Source: Cyprinodon diabolis (Eukaryota > Chordata > Actinopteri > Cyprinodontiformes > Cyprinodontidae). Taken from it: a DNA stretch of 64,000 bases. The stretch spans positions 3,235,815 to 3,299,814 of the forward strand of contig CM060081.1 of the NCBI GenBank assembly GCA_030533445.1. Direction: 5' to 3'. The notes below the pieces were generated by a model. The model saw only the letters and a list, made by a program, of their open reading frames with translations. It had not been told where the DNA came from and did no database searches. The position numbers were made by a program, and so were the translations under genes. Of the stretch, positions 10,487 to 22,600 are shown one piece after another (within the stretch, counting starts at the first letter, position 1; each line of letters starts with the position of its first letter).

Positions 10487-11272
10487 AGTGGCTCAGGTTA
10501 TCCTGAGCTATCTCTATAGTTATGCTGCTATAGGCTTAGACTTTTGGAGGACATAGGGACCCCCATTTCATCATTCTGCTTCATTCTATCTCTATTCGCC
10601 CACTCTGCAGAATCTGTTAGTTCAATCTCTAACGTTCTGCTCTCTCTGCTTTTTCTCATAGTAGCTTCATCTGGTCTGTTCCTGTTTGGCTGTTGCACCA
10701 TCCTGGAGAGAAATATCAGCTGTGCTGCTGCCATCAACACCTTTGTTTCTAGATGTTGGAGCTTGGCCTGTTTTCCAGTGTAGTCCTGTTTCTCTGACTG
10801 TGACTAACTGGATGTGCTCTCTTCATCCTCTGACATGGGAGCTGGCTCGGAGCTCGTCTGCCTGGCTGTGTGTTTCCTGGACGGGGCCGCCTGTGGAGCT
10901 GGTTGACAGTTGCCTTTTGCATCTATGCTTCTTTTTCTATGTCTGCTTCTGTCTCCTTGAACCCCAGTCGGCCTCAGCAGATGGCCGCTCACACTGAGCC
11001 TGGTTCTGCTGGAGGTTTCTTCCTGTTCAAAGGGAGTTTTTCCTCTCCACTGTTGCTACAAGCATGCTTAGTGTGAGGGATTGCTGAAGAGTCAATGAGT
11101 CGATGCAATCAGCTGGTTTTCCATAGATAGAAAACTTTGAATCAATCTGCCTGGATGATCTGGTGAACGATTAAGTGCCTTGAAATGACATGATGTGAAT
11201 TGGAGCTATAGATATAAACTGAATAGAATTGAGTGTGATTCGCTCTGCCTTTGCTCTCCTCTCTTCAGGTAG

Positions 11273-11363
11273 AGCTCAGCTTCTGGAGGAGCTTCATGTT
11301 CTCTACCAGGAACTGGCTGCTGGTGGATCCCTGCAGTCACTGCACAGCCTCATCTTCTGCTGA
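11273..11363 (+). CDS. Terminal exon E of unidentified upstream gene
   Basis: After a pyrimidine-rich tract, the acceptor at 11271-11272 (GGTAG) leaves one base that completes Arg with exon D. The reading is AQLLEELHVLYQELAAGG, then SLQSLHSLIFC and TGA. The helix-like end fits a coiled-coil protein. The nearer CAG acceptor 4 bp upstream would give an immediate stop, so choosing the second AG is an inference. Confidence 0.45.
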
Positions 11364-11800
11364 TGGACGCTGCCACCTTCTGGGCTGGGTGTGCAAAAGC
11401 AAGCAGCCCTTCATGCCCTTTAAAGTTCACTGAACTCTGTGTAGATATTTCCATAAAGTAGACCTAGTCGGTCACTTTATCTAAACTTTAAACTAGTCCT
11501 TTAAAAAGCCCTCAATTTATTTTGTTTTCCTTGTAAAAAGATCTGAAATGAGCTGAAAGTCAAAGAGGATTCGTGCCTCTCTGGTTGAAGGCAGAAGCAG
11601 TGACCATGGAGCTCCAGATGGAGAGCATCCATGAAGACCTATGCAGGGAAACAGCTCTGCAGCTCCTCCAGAGTCACCATGATCCTCTGCTCAATGCTCC
11701 CCAGTGCTGGTGGACGTCCCCCAGTCTGCTTTGCTCCAGTAGTTTCTGTCTTGTTTGTTTATCTGACCTTCAGTGAAAGTTTTAATAAAGTCAATTTTTA
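11364..11800 (+). promoter_or_regulatory. 3' UTR of upstream gene with AATAAA at 11784-11789
   Basis: After the TGA at 11361 there is non-repeat sequence ending in TTTTAATAAAGTCAATTTTT, a plausible poly(A) site. A short frame at 11,573-11,776 (MELQMESIHEDLCRE...) is probably incidental. The next gene starts about 1.7 kb further on in the same direction. Confidence 0.45.
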
Positions 11801-11939
11801 ACAGATTCTCCAGAGTTTGTGTGATCAAGTCTGCATTTGTTTTCTGATCGGATTGTGATTATCAGATAGATCTGCTCAGATAGATCTGCTTCGAAAGATC
11901 TGCTCAGATCATAGCTAAAGATGTTTTAAAAAGTGACAT

Positions 11940-12415
11940 TTTCATATCCCCTCCTAACAGAGCACTGCATGATTGAACTGTCAGTAAGAATAATTCAACA
12001 ACCCAAATCTTCAGAAATCATCTGGAAATTCAATAATAGTTTATTACTTAATGCCGAATTCTGTAGGCAAGTTAAAATTATTTTTCAAAACATAAATGGT
12101 CTGGATATGTCACATATGAACAAATGGGAGTTGTTCAAATTTGAACTTAAACAGTTAGCCATTGGAACAGGGAAACAAAAAAAAAGAAATATTTTTTTTA
12201 ATAAATGAGATATGTGGAAAAATTGATATAACAACAGAGGAGAAGGGTGAATTGACGACACTTTAAGTCAAATTAGATGACATGTATAAGGAAAAAGCTA
12301 ACGGAGCATTTATAAGATCAAAAGCGGGATGGATAGAATTTGGAGAAAAAAATACAGCACAATCTTGGTATAATTCCTGCTCTAAGTGGGTCGCTCTGTC
12401 GGCTAAAGGCACATT
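11940..12415 (+). mobile_element. L1-like LINE ORF2 fragment (endonuclease-RT linker)
   Basis: Motifs in order are WKFNNSLLLNAEFCRQVK, KWELFKFELKQLAIGTGK, DDMYKEKANGAFIRSKAG and WIEFGEKNTAQSWYN. These match the linker between endonuclease and RT in fish L1/Tx1-type ORF2. A frameshift separates the two halves near 12,200. Confidence 0.75.
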
Positions 12416-13372
12416 TTAGTGGCCCTATACTCCAGTTAACGATTAATCAATTACATAGTTCACGATTATTTAAATAATTTGTTAATATGATTAATTGTTT
12501 CAGCCATAGATAAAATACATGAAATTAGCTACACAGAGTAACTACAGCCCAGATGTACAACTTCTAATATTAATATTTTAAATGCTCAGTGTCAGTTCCT
12601 CTTCTAGTTCCAGTGCACATTTAAATACAATACATTTATTTGCCGTCCCTTGAATGTATTATTTTGCATGATCCAGAGAGAGCATATTAGATAAAAAAAA
12701 TAATAAGAGTGGGTTTTACTTTTGCACAATTCTCTATCTTCAGAAGAAAACACAGGATAAATCCACATATTATAGACTATATTTGGTTAAACAGACACTG
12801 TCTTAGTCGCAGGTAAATTTAAATGCAATCCTTTTCAAAGTGGAAAAAGTCCTAATTCTAATTCATCAGAGCCAATGATGCTTTAAATATTGATAAACAG
12901 CATCTAGAGCATGTAGTGCTTATAAGATTTGTATTAATGTAGCAAGAAATGCTGCTGTTTTCTTTAAACAAAACGAGCCCTGAAGCTCACATTAAGCATA
13001 AAAAAGAGCTTGCATATTTTTGCAAAGGACCAATGAAACTGAAGAATAGTGTCCCTACCAAAGCTGAAATCAAACCTTGGACAAGTCAACATTTCTGGTT
13101 TATGATTCAGCAAAATGCAAAAGTTAACATGATGTAAGAAACTGTCTTGTTGCAGAATGATGCTGTTATAAATGTTTTTTTTCCCTAAGTTTTGTATGTT
13201 TCCATTGGTTCTAATATTACTGCCTGATTATTATTTATCTCTGTTCCTTTGCAGTAGTTAAGTTTATGATATATGTTGTCTTCTCTTTTTTATGTAAGAC
13301 AGAAAAGTGGTGATTCCTACTTAAATTATTTTTGTTCAATAATAATAATAACAATAAAAGACTGGACAGAAA

Positions 13373-13404
<32 letters not shown>
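12416..13404. other. Intergenic sequence ending in a 29-nt poly(A)
   Basis: AT-rich sequence without recognised coding. It ends in AACAATAAAAGACTGGAC..., with AATAAA at 13353, followed by an uninterrupted A run at 13376-13404. This looks like the 3' end of a retroposed element inserted about 100 bp upstream of the CFAP57 start codon. Confidence 0.45.
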
Positions 13405-13407
<3 letters not shown>

Positions 13408-13427
13408 GTTATCGCGGGATCTGAGAG

Positions 13428-13440
13428 GTCGCCTAGCTAC
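13428..13440 (+). promoter_or_regulatory. RFX X-box-like motif of the CFAP57 promoter
   Basis: GTCGCC-T-AGCTAC matches the RFX consensus GTNRCC N(0-3) RGYAAC with one mismatch (T for A in the second half). It lies 66 bp upstream of the ATG at 13506. RFX factors drive motile-cilium genes, and CFAP57 is one. TGACTCA (AP-1-like) follows at 13442-13448. Functional use is inferred. Confidence 0.6.
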
Positions 13441-13505
13441 GTGACTCAAACACCTGATATGGTGGTATTGGTTCTTCTGCTTCAGCTTGTCTCAGTTTGA
13501 ACAGG

Positions 13506-13653
13506 ATGAGCTCCGTTTCCTCTCAGCCTCACTTTGTCTTCGGCCCGCGGAGCGGCGGCCTGGCTCTGCTGGATGAACACACGGTGCTTTTCACCTGCGG
13601 GAGCCGCTGCGTGATGCAGAACTGCGCCCAGAGGTGGCAGCGCTTCCTTCCAG
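13506..13653 (+). CDS. cfap57: CFAP57 exon 1 (start codon)
   Basis: Residues 1-49 plus one base. It reads [18 protein letters not shown], then [20 protein letters not shown] and RWQRFLP, the first propeller strand typical of CFAP57. The donor is CAG/GTAGAC, phase 1. The 40-bp minisatellite begins only about 25 bp into intron 1. Confidence 0.9.
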
Positions 13654-16600
13654 GTAGACAAAGAACTGCTTCTGCCTTCAAGAGATTATTATAGAGATTA
13701 GCAAAGAGCTGCTGAACACCTGAGATTATTATAGAGATTAGCAAAGAGCTGCTGAACACCTGAGATTATTATAGAGATTAGCAAAGAGCTGCTGAACACC
13801 TGAGATTATTATAGAGATTAGCAAAGAGCTGCTGAACACCTGAGCTTATTATAGAGATTAGCAAAGAGCTGCTGAACACCTGAGATTATTATAGAGATTA
13901 GCAAAGGGCTGCTGAACACCTGAGATTATTATAGAGATTAGCAAAGAGCTGATGAACACCTGAGATTATTATAGAGATTAGCAAAGAGCTGCCAAACACC
14001 TAAGATTATTATATAAATTAGCAAAGAACTGCAAAACACCTGCGATTATTATAGAGATTAGCAAAGAGCTGATGAACACCTGAGATTATTATAGAGATTA
14101 GCAAAGAGCTGCTGAACACCTGAGATTATTATAGAGATTAGCAAAGAGCTGCTGAACACCTGAGATTATTATAGAGATTAGCAAAGAGCTGCTGAACACC
14201 TGAGTTTATTATAGAGATTAGCAAAGAGCTGCTGAACACCTGAGATTATTATAGAGATTAGCAAAGGGCTGCTGAACACCTGAGATTATTATAGAGATTA
14301 GCAAAGAGCTGATGAACACCTGAGATTATTATAGAGATTAGCAAAGAGCTGCCAAACACCTAAGATTATTATATAAATTAGCAAAGAACTGCAAAACACC
14401 TGCGATTATTATAGAGATTAGCAAAGAGCTGATGAACACCTGAGATTATTATAGAGATTAGCAAAGGGCTGCTGAACACCTGAGATTATTATAGAGATTA
14501 GCAAAGAGCTGCTGAACACCTGAGATTATTATAGAGATTAGCAAAGAGCTGCTGAACACCTGAGATTATTATATAAATTAGCAAAGAGCTACTAAACACC
14601 TGAGATTATTATAGAGATTAGCAAAGAGCTACTAAACACCTGAGATTATTATAGAGATTAGCAAAGAGCTGCCAAACACCTAAGATTATTATATAAATTA
14701 GCAACCAGCTGCAAAACACCTGAGATTATTATAGAGATTAGCAAAGAGCTGCTGAACACCTGAGATTATTATAGAGATTACCAAAGAGCTGCTGAACGCC
14801 TGAGATTATTATAGAGATTACCAAAGAGCTGCTGAACACCTGAGATTATTATAGCAATTAGCAAAGAGCTACTAAACACCTGAGATTATTATAGAGATTA
14901 GCAAAGAGCTGCTGAACACCTGAGATTATTATAGAGATTACCAAAGAGCTGCTGAAAACCTGAGATTATTATAGCAATTAGCAAAGAGCTACTAAACACC
15001 TGAGATTATTATAGAGATTAGCAAAGAGCTGCTGAACACCTGAGATTATTATAGAGATTACCAAAGAGCTGCTGAACACCTGAGATTATTATAGAGATTA
15101 CCAAAGAGCTACTAAACACCTGAGATTATTATAGAGATTAGCAAAGGGCTACTAAACACCTGAGATTATTATAGAGATTACCAAAGAGCTGCTGAACACC
15201 TGAGATTATTATAGAGATTAGCAAAGAGCTGCTGAACACCTAAGATTATTATATAAATTAGCAAAGAACTGCAAAACACCTGCGATTATTATAGAGATTA
15301 GCAAAGAGCTGCTGAACACCTGAGATTATTATAGAGAGTAGCAAAGAGCTACTAAACACCTGAGATTATTATAGAGATTAGCAAAGAGCTGCTGTACACC
15401 TGAGATTATTATAGCAATTAGCAAAGAGCTGCTGAACACCTGAGATTATTATAGAGATTAGCAAAGAGCTGCTGAACACCTGAGATTATTATAGAGATTA
15501 GCAAAGAGCTGCTAAACACCTGAGATTATCATAGCAATTAGCAAAGAGCTACTAAACACCTGAGATTATTATAGAGATTAGCAAAGAGCTGCTGAACACC
15601 TGAGATTATTATAGAGATTAGCAAAGAGCTGCTCAACCCCTGAGATTATTATAGAGATTGGCAAAGAGCTGCTAAACACCTGAGATTATTATAGCAATTA
15701 GCAAAGAGCTACTAAACACCTGAGATTATTATAGAGATTAGCAAAGAGCTGCTCAACCCCTGAGATTATTATAGAGATTAGCAAAGAGCTGCTCAACCCC
15801 TGAGATTATTATAGAGATTGGCAAAGAGCTGCTGAACGCCTGAGATTATTATAGAGATTAGCAAAGAGCTGCTGAACACCTGAGATTATTATAGAGATTA
15901 GCAACGAGCTGCTCAACCCCTGAGATTATTATAGAGATTGGCAAAGAGCTGCTAAACACCTGAGATTATTATAGCAATTAGCAAAGAGCTGCTCAACCCC
16001 TGAGATTATTATAGAGATTAGCAAAGAGCTGCTCAACCCCTGAGATTATTATAGAGATTGGCAAAGAGCTGCTAAACACCTGAGATTATTATAGCAATTA
16101 GCAAAGAGCTGCTCAACCCCTGAGATTATTATAGAGATTAGCAAAGAGCTGCTCAACCCCTGAGATTATTATAGCAATTAGCAAAGAGCTGCTAAACACC
16201 TGAGATTATTATAGAGATTACGATGATTAATAACATTTCATCTAACAGTCAGCAGAACAATCTATGACTGTACTGCTGACTACTGTGAGCAGCACTTGCT
16301 AATTTAGCTAAGGTGGGTGTTAGGGGGTTTTCAACATTGTTGGTATTAATAAAATATATCAGTATATTAAAATTAGGAATACAGAATTGTTGCTGGTGGA
16401 GAAGGTGCAGGAGCAGGTGGCGGGGGAGGCGGCGGAGGAGGTGGTGGGGGAGCTGGTGGAGGAGGTGCAGGAGGAGACGGAAGGAGGTGATGGAGGCAGT
16501 AGTCTAAGCAGTGATGTCCAGACTTCCTGATCCACGCACACCTCCTCCAGCTGCTCTGGTGGACCCCAAGGCGACACCAGGCCAGGTTGTAATCACTGAG

Positions 16601-19600
16601 AGAAAATGAGGCAACTAGAAAAAACAAAATGAGGCAACTAGAAAAAACAAAATGAGGCAACTAGAAAAAACAGCTGCAAACTGACTCTTATAACAAACAA
16701 ACAAACAACCAGAAGTGCTCCAGACCTGTAGAAGGATTAGAACTTATTTCTATCCTCCACTCTCTAAAGAATGCTAACACATATCTTTATAAAATGTTTT
16801 ATGACTTTTCGGAATTTCATCCATCCATCCATCCATCCATCCATCCATCCATCCATCCATCCATCCATCCATCCATCCATCTTCCTCTTATCCAGGGTCG
16901 GGCCGCGGGGGTAGCAGCTTCAGTAGGGAGGCCCAGGTCCTCCGGGGGAATCCAAAGGCGCTCCCAGTCCAGCTGAGAAACACAGTCCCTCCAGCGTGTC
17001 CTGGGTCTCCCCCTGGGCCTCCTCCCGGTGGGACGTGCCAGGACCAGGACTTTAGGTTTTTATTAGGGATTTCATAAAACAGAATGTACTGAAAGTAGGA
17101 AAAAAATCTTGGATATCTTTCAGAAAATATTCTCCAAATCAGATCGTGGTTTCCGGCATTAAAGGAAAACTCAAGCTTGAAAGTAAAATCTAGATGGGAG
17201 GCAGAATCTAGGACTAAAATAACAGTGGAGGAATAGAGCAGGATACTGTAATGGTTACCATACTGAAAATACTTCAGCTGGAAAAACATTAATTGTTTTT
17301 TTCTGCAGCTCAGAACAGTCTGCTAAATATTCAAATCAAACTCATGTGGAGGAACAGAATCAGAACAGAACCCCACCCGCTCCCTTTGCTCCACTCAGTC
17401 AAACCTTCTCCAAATTCCCAGAACCAGGTCAATAGTTCTTGGGAATGTGTATGTTCAATATCTTTGAACATTTTTTTAACATACACTGCCTGGATGCTAA
17501 GCCAACAAGTGGTGCTGCTTCTTCTGTAACCTTCATTGTCTTGAAGCACTGCTGCTTTTCTGTCTGCTGTTCTCTCAGGCTCAGAGAGAAGTGTGGGGTT
17601 TTGCTCCATGGCTCTAAGTCCAAACTGCCGTTACCTGGCAGCATCAGAGAAGTCTGACAAGGCCTCCATCATCGTGTTTGAACTGCAGCATCACCAAGGC
17701 AAAAAAAGAAAAGTTCTAACCTCAGGAGATTTGTTGGTTCAGGAGTTTTTAAGCATGGCTTTCTCACCTGATTCCAAGTACCTTATAGCTCAATCTGGAG
17801 CTCCAGAGTGGATGTTGATGATCTGGTTTGTGGAGGAAAACAAAGTCTTGGCAACATTGAAAACGACCACTTCTAATAACCCCGTTACACAGGTGAGTCT
17901 CACACACTGTCAATCATTCAGCTAGAGAGTGGATCCTGTAAGCAGCTGCCTTTCTGTCCTACCAGATCAGCTTCAATCCTAACAACAACATGCAGATCTG
18001 TGTCAGTGGCAACGGTGTGTTTAAGATGTTTCGCTACTCAGGAGGAGTCCTCAGACAGAGCAGCATTGCAAAGGTGGAATCAGTCAACTTACTGTGTCAC
18101 ACCTGGCTGTCAGAGGATAGAGTTGTTGCAGGAACAGACTCAGGGAGACTGCTGGTGTCTGAATCTGGGGAGCTGAGGAGAGAGATGAAGATGTCCTCTA
18201 AAGCTGATCTAGGCCAGAATGACAGGTATGATTTTGCTTTATGAAATGGAAGTCCAACTGATGACTGGTGGACGAAGGTTAAGATGATACTGTGATACTG
18301 TTTCCTTTATGGATCTAAGAGAGAAAGTTCCTACAATACTGTAATATGGGCAGCTGTTGACTTATATGGCAACCTTGACTTAAGAAACTGTCTCTTGACC
18401 CAGATGACTTGGTTAATTATAGACCTATATCCAATCTTCCTTTCTTATCTAAAATTCTTGAGAAAGTAGTTGCAAACAAGTGTGTGACCACTTCCACCAT
18501 AATGAACTTTTTGAAGAGTTTCAGTCTGGCTTTGGAGCTCATCATAGCACTGAAACAGCTCTGGTGAAAGTCACTAATGATATTCTCATGGCCTCAGATA
18601 ATGGACTTGTATCTGTGCTCGTCCTGTTGGATCTAAGTGCTGCATTTGATACAGTTGACCATAATATTCTTTTAGAAAGACTTGAATATTTTGTTGGAAT
18701 TAAAGGAACAGCACTAGACTGGTTTAAATCTGATCTATCTGATCGAATTCAGTTTGTTCACGTTAATGATAAATCTTCCTCGTGTTCAAAGGTTACCTGT
18801 GGAGTACCACAGGGATCAGTGCTAGGACCAATTCTCTTTACTTTATACATGCTCCCAATCTGTAGAATTATTAGACAGCATGGGATTAATTTCCACTGTT
18901 ATGCTGATGATACCCAGCTATATCTGTCTATAATCCAGATGAAGCTAACCCATTACATAGATTACAGGCATGTCTGAAGACATAAAAACCTGGATGACTC
19001 TTAACTTTCTGCTTCTGAATGCAGACAAAACAGAAGTTATAGTCTTTGGACCAGAGTCTCTGAAAAAGAAGCTGATTAGCCAGTCACTTCATTTGGATGG
19101 GATTAAACTGATTTCAGATAATAAAGTAAAAAATCTTGGTGTTATTTTTGATCAGGACCTGTCATTTAAATCCCAGATCAAAGAGGTTTCTAGAATTTCC
19201 TTCTGTCATCTGAGGAATATTGCAAAAATTAGAAATCTCCTGTCCAGGGGTGATGCTGAGAAACTAGTCCATGCATTTGTTACTTCAAGGCTGGACTATT
19301 GTAATTCTTTACTATCAGGAAGTCCACAAACTGATCCAAAATGCTGCAGCCAGAGTTCTGATGAAAATGAAAAAGAGAGATCATATCTCTCCTATCCTGG
19401 CTTCTCTTCATTGGCTTCCTGTTAAATCCAGAATAGAATTTAAAATCCTCCTTCTCACATAAAAGCTTAAATGCAATGGCGTAACAACACAACAATAGGC
19501 CCTTAAGTAACATTATCTGGGTGGGCCCCAATTGAAGTATAACATCACAGCCACCAATAACCAAATAACCAACCTATTCTTTATCCTGAAATGTAGGGAG

Positions 19601-22600
19601 TTGAAGCAGGTGTGATAAGAAGCAGATTCCTCCCTAGTTTAGACAAGGGGGAAATATAGATAAACATGTTCTTACTGTGTTCAAGGTTCTCACATCCTTT
19701 TTCTGGTGTGAACAGAAAACAGTTGTCTGAAATGTATGTCCTGGATGAACTGAAGTGTTTTTCTTGGGAATAACCAAATGTTCAAGTGTAAGAGAGATCT
19801 TTATGCAGGGGATGGGTTCGTTCCCCTCGGGGGGATGTGTTGTGTAAGGTTTAAAAAGTATTAATAAATAAAATTTAATATTATCTTGCAAGAAAATTCT
19901 TCCAACTCAGATTCCTTACTTCACAGATGATGCCCCGCATAGCTGGAATGTTTCCAGAATCAGCCCCCTAATGCTTTGCTTCACTCTACAGGTACCTGGA
20001 AGTGAGGCGAATCAAAGAGGGAGATGGCGTGGCGCCCTGTGGCATCACTGCCCTCCTGTCCTGCTCCAAGGGGTTTCTGTGCTCCACTGGTCCTGGCACC
20101 GTTTGTTTGTTTGAAAAGATGGAGGGGGATATTTATAGGAAAATCAGAGAGATCCAGGTGAACATTGATATCTGGAACTGAAACAGATCAGGATGGTCAA
20201 CTCTGCTTTCTGATGAATCTTTCTGTACCAGATTCTTCCAGATCCAGCTTGCAGTGATGCGTCTCCAGCCCAGAGTCAGCAGATAGACACTATGTGCATC
20301 AGTCCTGCAGAGGATACCCTAGCTGTCAGCACAGACAGGGGGCAGCTGTACAGCTTCAACCTTTCATCTGCCAACATAAAGCAGGTTCTGTAGCTCATGT
20401 TTAGCTGAGTTTTTCTGTCTGCTTGTGCTCGGAACGAGCGACCAGTGCAGAGAGATGTCTATCTGCAGCTTCTGTCACCATGGTTACAGTGTTGATGCTG
20501 GTAGAACTGCAGCTTTTGTCTTGGATTCAAACTGTAAGTTGATGTAAATTTTGCTGTGTCCATCAGGAGGGTTTGCTACACTTTGACTTCTTGTCCTCGC
20601 CGTTTCACTCCAACACCATCACTGGTTTGTCCATCTGCATCCGGAAGCCGCTTGTGGCCACCAGCTCCTTAGACCGCTCTGTACGGATCTGGAACTACGA
20701 GACCAAGTAGGAACTCCAATATATGCAGCCTTTCCTTGTTTCCATCTTTCTTTGACATATTTGTTCCTCTTTTTGGACGGTTCAGGGTGGAACCTGAAAA
20801 CTTGCTTGTAAAGCACTTTGGGCAGCTATACCTGTTGAAGGTGATGTCCTGTTTCAACCACAGACTGCAGTGTTTTGCTGTGATTTTCTGGGACTACAGA
20901 CATAACACAAGTCATAAAGTTAATGGATAGCATGCAGTTCACTTGTTTTGTTTAATTTGGAGTCTAATTATTTTGTTGTAAAATTGTGGTAACAATAATG
21001 ACTTGTTATTTTATTATGAACAAAAACATTACAGGAAAAACTTCTAGAGCTTTCACAATAAAACCAAGTCATACATGCAAAATATTATGATTATAAAGTC
21101 TCCATTACAAAGAATTTTTAGTGAGGGAAAAGTTTTCATGCAAGTGTTTATATTTCAACAGTTGAAGAGTCTTTCTGTTTGGGAATCAGAATGACTAATA
21201 TCAGGAAGGCTTAATATAAAAAAGACGGGCTCTCTGACAGCCTGATGTTCATCTGGTGTGCACTTTTACCTCCTTGATCCAGCATATAATTAATATATAT
21301 GGATATATTATCATGAACCTTACCTGGAATGTAAACACCACCTTACTGGTCAAAAGGGCCCAGAAGTGCTTGGACTTCCTGCAGAGGATGAGGAGAGCCC
21401 ACCTGCCCCCACCCATCCTCCCCACCTTCTACAGAAGCACCATAGAGAGCGTTCTGAGCATGTTCTGAGTGTGTGGTGTGGAGGCTGCAGCGCCTCAGAC
21501 TGGAAGAAGGTGAGAACAGCAGAGAGGATCATGGGGGCTCCTCTTCCCTCCATTAAAGACATTTCATCCCAGCGCTACGTGTTCCAAGCCCGTGACATCA
21601 TCAATGACCCCTCACCCCCCCACCATGGACTGTTCTCCCTGCTGCCCTCTGGGAAGAGGCTTCACAGCATTCAATGCAGGACCAGCAGGTTCTGCAGCAG
21701 CTTCTTCCCCACCGCCATCAGGCTGATGAACTGTTGAGAAAACTCTAAATCATCTCAGACTCTGCATCAAACCAAACCAAAACACTGCATATTTGCACCA
21801 TATTGAGTAATGCTCTAAACTTCCAGATCAATGAGTTTTTTTTCTCCCACACTGTTTACCTTGAACACTACTGATCAGATGAGTGTTAAACTATGACTCT
21901 GCTTCCTGGTCTGCACCCTGGGTGGTCAGGGTTTTGGAGGACTAATAAATGTGGCCAGATTCCTAGAAAGAAGAGCTGCACCATCCAAAGTGGGATGGAT
22001 GCCGTCTCTCCGAATCAGACCAGGCTTTCCCCAAAAGGATTGCCAATTATTAATGTAGCCCACGTTGTTTTCAGGACACCACCTAGACAACCAGCGGTTG
22101 AATGACGACATGCGGCTAAACATGTCATCACTGGTCAGATCAGGGAGGGGACCAGAGAAAATTACAGAGTCCCACATTGTTTTGGCAAACTTACACACCG
22201 AAGAAACACTAATTTTAGTGACCTCCGATCGGCGTAACCGGGTGTCATTACCACCAGCGTGAATAACAATCTTACTGTATTTAACCTCATCCTTAGCCAG
22301 TAGTTTCAGGTAGGATTTGATGTCGCCCGTTCTGGCAAACATTTGACTATGGTCCCTGCTGTCTCTAATGCCACATTTCTGACTATGGAGCTGCCAATCA
22401 CCAGAATTGGCTTCTCAGTGAGTGTATCACTGACCAGGGCCCATTTTGTTTGAAACCGGTGCTCGACTTTGTCCCAGAATATCCCGATGAAATGAAGACA
22501 AGCCTGTGGTTGTAACATGTCAAACCAGTTTGGTTCTACATACCCTGCTGTAATGTGCTAATACACCAAAAACTCTACCAAAAACTCTAATACACCAAAA

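Larger units (their letters stand above)
8057..11230 (+). mobile_element. L2/CR1-like LINE, 5'-truncated and internally deleted
   Basis: The element contains the C-terminus of ORF1 (8063-8248), an APE endonuclease (8334-9140), the linker region (9205-9850), the RT C-terminus (9974-10486), and a long 3' UTR ending in ATAAACTGAATAGAATT. The RT catalytic core is missing: the sequence jumps near 9,845-9,880 from the pre-RT linker to the region after the core. The hexamer GAGTGT occurs at 8051-8056 and 11231-11236 and may be the target-site duplication. It sits in an intron, ending about 40 bp before the upstream gene's last exon. Confidence 0.85.

Noticed and set aside
12949..13137. 62-codon frame as an additional upstream exon
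   Set aside because: No splice sites in the right phase, no similarity to CFAP57 N-termini, and CFAP57 already has a good first exon at 13,506.
13497..13505. Upstream in-frame TTG as CFAP57 start
   Set aside because: Eukaryotic initiation at ATG 13506 (context ACAGGATGA) is far more likely; no conserved residues lie upstream.
16313..16660. Poly-Arg/Trp and poly-Pro frames
   Set aside because: Low-complexity GGA/GGC tract translated on both strands.
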